Assembly: GCA_021732845.1 (NCBI GenBank)
Contig: JAKFUF010000060.1
Coordinates: forward strand, 60,317 to 124,316
DNA: 64,000 nucleotides
From: Planctomycetaceae bacterium
GTDB lineage: Bacteria > Planctomycetota > Planctomycetia > Planctomycetales > Planctomycetaceae
Direction of reading: 5' to 3'
The translations under genes were made by a program, and so were the position numbers. A model generated the notes under the pieces. That model had not been told where the DNA came from. It did no database searches and saw nothing but the letters and a program-made list of their open reading frames with translations. Below are positions 56,781 to 64,000 of this stretch, in pieces; within the stretch, counting starts at the first letter, position 1, and every line of letters begins with the position of its first letter.

Positions 56781-58925
56781 TTACCGGACCGTCATGTCAC
56801 TGCTCAACCCGCCGGCGGCGGCGACGTAGTTTTGCGAAACGTAGTCCATCACCATGCGGTCGGCATTGAACCGCCAGCCGAGGGTGCGGACGGCGCGCTT
56901 CATCCGGCGGATCCAGTCCTGCGGCAGGTCGTCCCGGTCGCGGGAGTAGTACAGCGGGATCACTTCGTTCCGCACGACGTCAGCCACCGACTTGGCGTCG
57001 CGCTCGTCTTGGACCTGCTGGTTGACGTGGGTCCGTCCGTTGCCAATGGCAAAGCCGTTCGAGCCGTCGTACGCTTCGGCCCACCAGCCGTCGAGAATCG
57101 AACAGTTCAGGCAGCCGTTGAGCACGACCTTCTGACCCGATGTGCCAGACGCTTCCAGCGGACGGCGGGGGTTGTTGAGCCACACGTCGACGCCCTGCAC
57201 GAGGTGCCGGCCCAGGTTGATGTCGTAGTCTTCCAGGAACACCACCCGGCCGCGGAACGGCTCTTCCTGGGTGATGCGGAAGACACGCTGCAGCAGCGAT
57301 TTCCCCAGTTCGTCGGCGGGATGCGACTTGCCGGCGAAAATGAACTGCACGGGATGGGTGCTACTGCCGACCATCTCGGCCAGCATGTCCAGATCCTTGA
57401 GGATCAGGTCGGCCCGCTTGTACGGGGCGAAGCGGCGGGCAAAGCCGATGGTCAGCACGCGCGGGTCGAGGGCGTTGGCGGCGATGCGAACCAGTTCTTC
57501 CGGCTCGTCGCGGCGGCGGGCCTGCTTGATCAGCCGGCCGCGGGCATAGCTGATCAGGCGACTCTTGAGGGCCTGATGTGTTTCCCACAGTTCGCCTGGC
57601 GAAACCGATTCGACGGGTGCCCAGACTTCCGGCTCGCCGGTCCGCAGATACCAGTTGAGCGGCAGCACGCGGTCGTAAATGATCCGCATCTGGGCGGCGA
57701 GCCACGTGCCGACATGGATGCCGTTCGTGATGTGCCCGATGGGGATTTCTTCTTCGCTGCGCCACGGCCAGAGATTGGCCCACATCCGGCGGCTGACGAC
57801 CCCGTGCAGGCTGGAAACCGCATTCGCCCGGCGGCACAGCTTGAACGCCAGCACGGTCATGCAAAACGCCTCGCCCTGATTCTGGGGCTCAACGCGGCCG
57901 AGGCTCATCAGTGCATCGTGGTGCAGCCCCAGACCGTCCCCCAGCGGGCCGACGTGTTCGTCGATCAAGTCGGCACCGAAGCGGTCGTGTCCCGCCGGAA
58001 CGGGAGTGTGGGTAGTGAACACACAGGTAGAAGCGGTCTCGCGCAAGGCTTCGTCGAACGACAGGGCGTCCTCGGCGATCCGCTGGCGGATCATTTCCAG
58101 GCCGGCGAAGGCCGAGTGGCCTTCGTTCATGTGGATCACGCCCGGCTGAATCCCCATCGCCGCCAACGCCCGGACACCGCCAATGCCGAGGATGATTTCC
58201 TGGCGAATGCGGGTGCGGACGTCACCGCCGTACAGGCGCGAGGTCAGCAGGCGGTCTTCGTCGCGGTTCTCGGGGACGTTCGTGTCCAGGAGGTACAGGG
58301 GAATGCGGCCGACATTCACCTTCCAGACGCGGGCGTGGATTGAGCCACCGCGGGTTTCCACGCTGACGAGCACCGGGTGTCCCTGGGGCGTGAGCGCCCG
58401 CTCCATCGGCAGCTTTTCGATTTCCTGGTTGGAATACGTTTCCTGCTGCCAGCCCGTGGCATCCACATGCTGCTGGAAATAGCCCTGGCCGTAAAACAGC
58501 CCGATGGCGACCAGGGGAATTCCCAGATCCGACGCACTTTTCAGATGGTCGCCCGCCAGCACACCCAGGCCACCGGAGTAAATCGGCAGCGACTCGTGCA
58601 GGCCGAATTCGGCGGAGAAGTATGCCACGGGCCGCTGACCCAGCACGCCGGCATGGGTTGAGCCCCAGGTGTCGACGGCGGACAGATACTCGTGCAGGCG
58701 GCGGTAGGCCCAGTTGATGCGGGTGTGCAGGACGGCGTCGCTGGCCCGCTTCTCCAGAACTTCGGGCGGGTATTCCTTCAGCAGCACCACCGGGTTGTGG
58801 ACGACTTCCGACCAGCGAACCGGATCGATCTCGCGAAAAATGTTGGTGACTTCCGGCTGCCAGCTCCACCACAGATTTCCAGCCAACTCCTGCAGCTTCT
58901 CGTGAATCGTCTTCTCGTGCGCCAT
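56781..58925 (-). CDS. glgP: Alpha-glucan (glycogen/maltodextrin) phosphorylase, GlgP-like
   Basis: A 714-residue GT35 phosphorylase of the shorter bacterial type. Releases glucose 1-phosphate from glycogen with PLP. Seen: [14 protein letters not shown] at the N-terminus, [73 protein letters not shown], and [21 protein letters not shown], where the Lys binds PLP. ATG 58925 has AAGGA 7 nt upstream and fits the family start; the frame from 58997 is 24 residues longer. Partner of glgX at 44158-46398. Confidence 0.95.
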   Translation of the reverse strand: MAHEKTIHEKLQELAGNLWWSWQPEVTNIFREIDPVRWSEVVHNPVVLLKEYPPEVLEKRASDAVLHTRINWAYRRLHEYLSAVDTWGSTHAGVLGQRPVAYFSAEFGLHESLPIYSGGLGVLAGDHLKSASDLGIPLVAIGLFYGQGYFQQHVDATGWQQETYSNQEIEKLPMERALTPQGHPVLVSVETRGGSIHARVWKVNVGRIPLYLLDTNVPENRDEDRLLTSRLYGGDVRTRIRQEIILGIGGVRALAAMGIQPGVIHMNEGHSAFAGLEMIRQRIAEDALSFDEALRETASTCVFTTHTPVPAGHDRFGADLIDEHVGPLGDGLGLHHDALMSLGRVEPQNQGEAFCMTVLAFKLCRRANAVSSLHGVVSRRMWANLWPWRSEEEIPIGHITNGIHVGTWLAAQMRIIYDRVLPLNWYLRTGEPEVWAPVESVSPGELWETHQALKSRLISYARGRLIKQARRRDEPEELVRIAANALDPRVLTIGFARRFAPYKRADLILKDLDMLAEMVGSSTHPVQFIFAGKSHPADELGKSLLQRVFRITQEEPFRGRVVFLEDYDINLGRHLVQGVDVWLNNPRRPLEASGTSGQKVVLNGCLNCSILDGWWAEAYDGSNGFAIGNGRTHVNQQVQDERDAKSVADVVRNEVIPLYYSRDRDDLPQDWIRRMKRAVRTLGWRFNADRMVMDYVSQNYVAAAGGLSSDMTVR

Positions 58926-59199
58926 TTCGTTCATCCTTGCGATGTGAGCACTCGCATCGACATTGAGCCCGCGTGGCTCAATGTTCCTGTTCACCAATGA
59001 GTTGCCGCAAAATATAGCGGTCGGGAAACAGTCTGAACAGAGGGTTCCGGCGGCGCGCGGACCGCAGGTTGGGGGCGAACGTCCCGTGCATCGAACATCT
59101 TTAAAATAACCACGAATAAGACGAATCTTGCGAATGCGTGGTTCATTAAATCTTTCGCAGCCAGTCCGTTTGGCCCGCAGAGCAGCCCTCGCCCGAGGT

Positions 59200-60648
59200 T
59201 CATGCCAGAATTGGCGTCACCACATTGCCATGCACATCCGTCAGGCGGAAGTCCCGTCCCTGGAAGCGGTGGGTGAGCCGCAGGTGGTCGATCCCGAGCA
59301 GGTGCAGCAGCGTGGCATGGAAGTCGTGGACATGCACGCCATCCTTGACGACATTGTAACCATAGGGGCAGGTCTCCCCATGGACATAGCCCCCCTTCAC
59401 CCCGCCGCCGGCCATCCACAGGCTGAAGCACCGCGGGTGGTGGTCACGGCCGTAGTCGGTCGCTGTCAGCTTGCCTTGGGAATAGTTGGTCCGGCCGAAT
59501 TCGCCGCCCCAGATGACCAGGGTATCGTCCAGCATGCCCCGCTGTTTGAGGTCTGTCAGCAGGGCCGCTGATGGCCGGTCGGTTTCGTCGCAGGCCCGCT
59601 TGATGCCGCCGGGCAGACCGCCATGCTGGTCCCACCCCTGGTGATACAACTGAATGAACTTCACGCCCCGTTCGGCCAGCCGCCGGGCCAGAAGGCAGTT
59701 GGCCGCAAAGGTTCCCGGCGTCTTGGCGTCCGGCCCATACATTTCCAGCGTCTGGGCGGTCTCGCCGGACATGTCAGTGACTTCCGGCACGCTGCTCTGC
59801 ATGCGGAACGCCATTTCATACTGGGCGATGCGGGTATTCAACTCCGCATCCCCGGTGGCTTCCAATTCGGCCTCGTGCAGTTCTCGCAACCGGTCGAGCA
59901 TCAGCCGGCGGCTCGTGGAGTCGACACCGGCTGGATTGTTGAGATACAGCACCGGGTCTTTGCCCGCACGAAACTGAATCCCCTGGTAGCGGGAAGGCAG
60001 CCAGCCGGTGCCCCACAACCGCGAATACAGCGGCTGGTCGCCCTTTCCCTTGGTGATCAGCACCACGAAGGCGGGGAGATTGTCGTTGTCGCTGCCGAGG
60101 CCGTAGGTGAGCCACGCCCCGATGCTGGGCCGCCCGCTGATCTGCGAGCCGGTTTGCAGAAACGTAATGGCCGGGTCGTGGTTGATCGCCTCGGTGTACA
60201 TCGAATTGATGACGCACAAGTCATCGGCCACCGCGGCCGTATGCGGCAGGATTTCACTGATCCACGCCCCGCCCGCCCCATGCTGCTTGAACTTGTAAAT
60301 CGAACCGGCCAGTGGCAATGACGCCTGATTGCCGGACATGCCCGTCAGCCGCTGGCCCTGACGGACGGAATCCGGCAACTGCTGGCCCTGCATCTGGTTC
60401 AGCAGCGGTTTGTGGTCAAACGTCTCCAGATGCGAAGGGCCACCGCTTTGAAACAGGTAGATCACCCGCTTGGCTTTGGCCGGATGATGGGTGCCCGCAA
60501 GAATCCCCCCCGTCCCCGCCGTCGCCTGATTCGGCTGGAGCAGGTGCGCCAAGGCCATGCTGCCAAGGCCCAGCCCCACACGCTGCAGCAATTGCCGGCG
60601 TGAGACGGGAGGCAGGGCAGAGGCGTCGAATGCTGGCAATGGGTTCAC
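59200..60648 (-). CDS. DUF1501 secreted protein with Tat signal, second copy
   Basis: A 482-residue DUF1501 protein with Tat-type [22 protein letters not shown] signal. Family segments: [78 protein letters not shown] and [31 protein letters not shown]. It differs strongly from the copy at 21622-23094, so the two are old paralogues, each single. No PSD1 gene is adjacent. The 274 nt downstream (58926-59199) holds only an ACGAAT-type repeat. Confidence 0.92.
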   Translation of the reverse strand: MNPLPAFDASALPPVSRRQLLQRVGLGLGSMALAHLLQPNQATAGTGGILAGTHHPAKAKRVIYLFQSGGPSHLETFDHKPLLNQMQGQQLPDSVRQGQRLTGMSGNQASLPLAGSIYKFKQHGAGGAWISEILPHTAAVADDLCVINSMYTEAINHDPAITFLQTGSQISGRPSIGAWLTYGLGSDNDNLPAFVVLITKGKGDQPLYSRLWGTGWLPSRYQGIQFRAGKDPVLYLNNPAGVDSTSRRLMLDRLRELHEAELEATGDAELNTRIAQYEMAFRMQSSVPEVTDMSGETAQTLEMYGPDAKTPGTFAANCLLARRLAERGVKFIQLYHQGWDQHGGLPGGIKRACDETDRPSAALLTDLKQRGMLDDTLVIWGGEFGRTNYSQGKLTATDYGRDHHPRCFSLWMAGGGVKGGYVHGETCPYGYNVVKDGVHVHDFHATLLHLLGIDHLRLTHRFQGRDFRLTDVHGNVVTPILA

Positions 60649-60937
60649 GGGCGCGGCCTGTTTCGATGCGGGTGCTGTTGGCGAACGTGGTCTCCTCGGA
60701 GGAATTTCAAATCTCCCTGTTCAGATTTCACCGTGAGATGTGTCTTCCCGGCGGTGAAATCTGACATTTGCGGTTTGAAATCCAAAGCGAATCCACGACT
60801 TGATTGTCATCAACCTTCACTTGTGGGTCAATCAATTCGTGTTGGCACACCCGCCACGGTGGCTCAATGACCACCGCAGAAGGTATCCTACGAATCAACG
60901 ATCTTGCATGTTTGACGTGACGCTTCGGGAGACACCA

Positions 60938-62356
60938 ATGCGGATGCGAATCGCTGGAATGATGGGACTGCTCTGCCTGGTATTGCTGGCAACCGCCTCC
61001 GCCGGGGACTGGCCCCAGTTCCGCGGCCCAAACGCCAGCGGCCGCCCACAGGGCGAGGCTCACTATCCGGCCGATGTCGGACCCGACAAGCATGTCCTGT
61101 GGAAGGTTGAACTGCCACCAGGGCACTCCTCGCCCGTCCTCTCTGGCAACCGCATTTTCCTCACCGGTGAGCGCGACAAGAAGCTGCTGACGATCGCCCT
61201 GGAACGGTCCACCGGCAAAACGCTGTGGGCCGTCGAAGCGCCTTACAAGCAACTGGAGGAGATCCACGCGACGGCGAGCCACTGCACGCCGACGCCCGCC
61301 ACCGACGGCCACGTCGTCGTCAGCTTCTTCGGCTCCTGCGGCCTGTTCTGCTACGACCTCGACGGGAACCCGTTGTGGACCCAGCCAATGGGGCCGTTCA
61401 AAAACGACTTCGGCGCCGGCAGTTCGCCCATCATCGTCGACGACAAAGTGATTCTCTATCAGGACCACGACACCGGCTCGTTCATCACCGCCTACAACAA
61501 GAACACCGGCAACGTCATCTGGAGGGTGGACCGCAGTGAGTTCCCCCGCAACTATGCCACGCCGATTGTGTGGAATGTCGAAGGCAAGAAGCAGATTGTG
61601 ATCCCGGCCACGCTGCGGATCATTGGTTATGACGCCGAGAACGGCAAAGAGGTGTGGACCGTGGGCGGCATCGCCCGCATCGTCAATATGACCCCCTCCA
61701 TTGGCGACGATGGCCGGCTGTATGCCCCCTGCTGGTCTCCCGGCGGCGACGACACCCAGCGGATCGAAGCCCCCAAGTTCGAGGATGTCCTGCGCGGCGA
61801 CACGAACAAGGACGGCATCATTCAACTGGATGAAACGACCGACGGCACCGTCAAGACCCGCTTCACACAGATTGACCGCGACAAGTCCGGCGGCATCACC
61901 CGCGAAGAGTACGAGTCGATGCTCAAGGTGTTTCAAAGCGCCCGCAACGGCTTCCTCGCCATCCGACCCGGTGGCTCAGGCGACATCACCAGCACCCACG
62001 TCGACTGGCGGTTCAACCGCGGCCTGCCCTACTGCCCCTCGCCAGTGTTCATTGACGGGAAGCTGTTCATGGTCAAGGACGGCGGCATGGTCACCGTCGT
62101 CGACGCGATCACCGGCAAGCCCAGCCTCGAACGCCGCGTCTCCGGAACCGGTGGCTACTTCGCCTCCTGCGTTGCCGCCGACGGCAAAGTCTTCATGCTC
62201 AGCCAGCGCGGCCGCCTCTCCGTCATCAGCGCCGTCGATGACTGGAAACAAATCGGCAGCGCAGATTTTGAAGAAGACGCCTACGCCACCCCGGCCCTGG
62301 CCGATGGGAAGATTTATCTGCGGACGACGGGGCATTTATATTGCCTGGGGGAGTAA
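60938..62356 (+). CDS. Secreted PQQ-type beta-propeller with embedded EF-hands
   Basis: A 472-residue exported protein. Signal peptide 1-23 (MGLLCLVLLATASAG region), then DWPQFRGPNASG, the standard start of planctomycete PQQ-binding-like propellers. Blade motifs such as VLWKVELPPGHSSPVLSGNRIFLTG and TGKTLWAVEAP follow. Between blades, at about residues 285-330, lie two EF-hand loops: DTNKDGIIQLDE and DRDKSGGITREE, each with D at positions 1, 3, 5 and E at 12. Calcium binding within a propeller is therefore likely. ATG 60938 has GGGAGA 5 nt upstream. Single gene; the 289-nt upstream gap has AT-rich inverted repeats. Confidence 0.92.
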   Translation: MRMRIAGMMGLLCLVLLATASAGDWPQFRGPNASGRPQGEAHYPADVGPDKHVLWKVELPPGHSSPVLSGNRIFLTGERDKKLLTIALERSTGKTLWAVEAPYKQLEEIHATASHCTPTPATDGHVVVSFFGSCGLFCYDLDGNPLWTQPMGPFKNDFGAGSSPIIVDDKVILYQDHDTGSFITAYNKNTGNVIWRVDRSEFPRNYATPIVWNVEGKKQIVIPATLRIIGYDAENGKEVWTVGGIARIVNMTPSIGDDGRLYAPCWSPGGDDTQRIEAPKFEDVLRGDTNKDGIIQLDETTDGTVKTRFTQIDRDKSGGITREEYESMLKVFQSARNGFLAIRPGGSGDITSTHVDWRFNRGLPYCPSPVFIDGKLFMVKDGGMVTVVDAITGKPSLERRVSGTGGYFASCVAADGKVFMLSQRGRLSVISAVDDWKQIGSADFEEDAYATPALADGKIYLRTTGHLYCLGE

Positions 62357-62522
62357 CCTAATTCAGCGCAACCGACTCATTAGGGTCGTGCCCATAATAT
62401 GGAAGAACTGCTTTTAAGACTGCTGGCACAACGTTAAGGATTGCACCATCAATAAAAGTGAACTTTATGTCGGTGCACTGATGACGGCACAAGAGCGCTC
62501 TGATTGGCACGGCGTGACCAAG

Positions 62523-62836
62523 GATGATCCCGGAGGGATCACAGCTCTTAGCCGGGGGTTGAGCGAAGTGTCGACAGACACGAAGCGACACCCCCGGAAA
62601 CGCAAGTGTGACGAACGCACCCCGGCAGGGGTGCCAGCACCGTTCCTCGCTGTATCAAATTGCGAGATTCCGGAACACCTATCGTGAAGCCATTCGCTCT
62701 GGCTCCACTGGCGGTGTCCCGGAATCACGCAAGGCATGCTGCGATCCCTCCGGGATCGGATCTTTTCCTGGTTCCTAACCGGGGGTGTCGCTTCGCTCAA
62801 CCCCCGGCTAAGAGCTTTCATCCCTCCGGGATGATC
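62523..62836. repeat. Palindromic element with 46-bp arms
   Basis: Arms 62523-62568 and 62791-62836 are inverted with three mismatches (core TCTTAGCCGGGGGTTGAGCG). A single arm relative sits at 23436-23480. Around it, GGGTCG (62383) and CGACCC (62897-62902) flanked by TTA on both sides, and a CGACAGTTATTCTTTC run, recall the ends of the 19-bp-TIR MITE, so this may be a larger, decayed element. No gene is seen from 62357 to 63349. Confidence 0.65.
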
Positions 62837-63010
62837 TCTTGGCATCGTCGCCTGCGAAAGTGATCCGTTGTAAAAAAGCGACAGTTATTCTTTCTCCGAC
62901 CCTTACCCTTTCGTTCAACGACCGAACTCAAGTCGACAGCGTGATTCCAGAGCCTCCGTGTTTGTCCGCGCCGGACCACGCCCGCGTCCTCTCGTGGAGC
63001 GAGAGGCGAC

Positions 63011-63257
63011 ACAAAGTTGCCGAGTCACTCCGTGACTCGCTCGGCGATCCCATTTGTTCAACGTCCGAACTCAACAACCCAGCCGGCCTGCTCACTGCGT
63101 GAGCCGCTTCGAGTCACGGAGTGACGACAAAGTTGCCGAGTCACTCCGTGACTCGCTCGGCGATCCCATTTGTTCAACGACCGAACTCAACAAGCCAGCC
63201 CGACATGTCTGCCGGCCTGCTCACTGCGTGAGCCGCTTCGAGTCACGGAGTGACTCG
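63011..63257. repeat. Tandem direct duplication, 116-bp unit
   Basis: Unit 1 (63011-63126) and unit 2 (from 63127) repeat nearly perfectly; unit 2 has about 14 extra bases before GGCCTGCTCACTGCGTGAGC. Each contains the palindrome CGAGTCACTCCGTGACTCG, which also occurs once near 17440. Non-coding. Confidence 0.7.
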
Positions 63258-63349
63258 GCAACTTGGTCTGCTGGTATTGGCTGAGCTGGGAATGCATCCA
63301 TCGTCAGAAGCATGCGTCTATCCAACGCGAGTTTCAAGTTCATCGTGGC

Positions 63350-64000
63350 TCAGCAGGAGCATCGCCCTCTTGCGGCATCGCCCTGCTGTTCGGCAGCGTG
63401 ATCTTCCGCGTTGACCTGCGACCGTTCCACATCGGGATCGAGCGATTTGGCGACCTCATTCCCCGCCCATTCCAACCGCAGTGGGACGCGGCCCGGGCCG
63501 GTTGGGTCGGAGCCACGGGGGTTGTTGTCGGCGACCGACTGGTCGTCTTCGACAACGGCGGTTCTCTCGCCGCGCCGATGGCCCAGGTTCAGTTCTCGCT
63601 GACTTTGCGCCCCCTGCGAAGCGGTTTTTTGTGCCGTCAGCGGTTGCACATCCTTGATAACCCGAATCTCCAACTCGCCCGATCCGTCATTTGTCTGACT
63701 CAAACTTTGCGCCCCTCGCGGTTCGTCCTCCATGAAACTTTGCGCCCCCTCGACCTCCTGAACGATCATCGTCTGCGACGGTTCGCTCTCAAGCGAGGCG
63801 CCGACCTCGTGCGTTTCAACAGTCTGTCGATCGACAGCGTTCTCCGCGGGTTGATCAACGGTCACCTCCTTACCCTCCGATCGATCAACCGCATACGGGT
63901 CCTCGATCAGCATCACCAGGTCGCCCAGAGTGCTGTCATCAATGGTTGTCCCATCGCCGGCCACCCACAGTTCGTTGTGCTCGGTGACGTCGTAATAGGT
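63350..64000 (-). CDS. 3' end of a gene of unknown function, truncated by window end
   Basis: The minus frame enters from beyond 64000 (residues TYYDVTEHNELWVAGDGTT in outline) and ends at 63350. Upstream sequence looks coding; the first in-window GTG (63962) is unlikely to be the start. The C-terminal ~190 residues are acidic, Gln/Ser/Glu-rich and low complexity, with a repeated GAQS motif, and the last part (GDAARGRCSC) reads through an arm of the intergenic repeat also seen near 43850, so the tail may be an extension gained from repeat DNA. I do not recognise a family. Confidence 0.5.
   Translation of the reverse strand, partial: TYYDVTEHNELWVAGDGTTIDDSTLGDLVMLIEDPYAVDRSEGKEVTVDQPAENAVDRQTVETHEVGASLESEPSQTMIVQEVEGAQSFMEDEPRGAQSLSQTNDGSGELEIRVIKDVQPLTAQKTASQGAQSQRELNLGHRRGERTAVVEDDQSVADNNPRGSDPTGPGRVPLRLEWAGNEVAKSLDPDVERSQVNAEDHAAEQQGDAARGRCSC

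Overview
The window looks like chromosomal DNA of a planctomycete (phylum Planctomycetota). The evidence is the set of lineage-typical families: a giant PSD1 protein (cytochrome-c-like CxxCH plus DUF1549/DUF1553), two Tat-signal DUF1501 proteins, a prepilin-like DUF1559 protein, three tandem TIGR02996 repeat-companion/LRR proteins, a very long secreted WD40 protein and a PQQ-type propeller with EF-hands. Coding sequence is GC-rich, genes are mostly transcribed singly, and intergenic DNA is full of short inverted-repeat elements. I found no rRNA, tRNA or CRISPR array.

Layout. 0.4-9.2 kb: a divergent csrA homologue, an MBL hydrolase, the PSD1 protein, a small basic protein with a probable non-canonical start, bluB, a membrane protein with four 81-residue repeats and a convergent membrane protein. 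9.3-12.2 kb: a three-gene operon (nuclease-like effector, small middle component, SMC-like ATPase) that fits an ABC-three-component (ABC-3C) conflict system. 12.6-17.3 kb: cupin, secreted hypothetical, tRNA-dihydrouridine synthase, lysS. 17.6-21.6 kb: a nested mobile-element region in which a ~200-bp MITE-like repeat has been split by an IS1380-type IS (4-bp TTAG duplication) and, at a second site, by a 2-kb element with TA duplication carrying an HTH-type ORF. 21.6-35.5 kb: DUF1501, SDR, a SPOR-like secreted protein, the ~42-blade WD40 protein, DUF1559, a propeller-like secreted protein and a lipoprotein. 35.6-41.7 kb: three tandem TIGR02996-LRR paralogues followed by a convergent RloA-RloB (AbiL-like) ATPase/Toprim pair. 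41.9-62.4 kb: metabolism and envelope genes (four-ACT aspartate kinase, glgX, a CitG-family protein, tartrate/D-malate dehydrogenase, pyrG, SpoIIM/RDD pair, DUF1223, a beta-helix protein, glgP, DUF1501, PQQ/EF-hand protein). 62.4-64 kb: repeat-rich DNA and the 3' end of a gene that leaves the window.

How it fits together. glgX and glgP supply both steps of glycogen breakdown, although 10 kb apart. Two separate ATPase-plus-nuclease/Toprim operons suggest anti-phage capacity. Three further dispersed copies of the MITE (26.1, 34.8 and 48.5 kb), each with a perfect 3-bp TNA target duplication, show that the repeat family has been mobile in this genome. One of them, and the split copy, lie exactly on stop codons. 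Start codons were moved inward from the longest open frame where a Shine-Dalgarno sequence, a signal peptide or family alignment demanded it; each case is stated in the entry.
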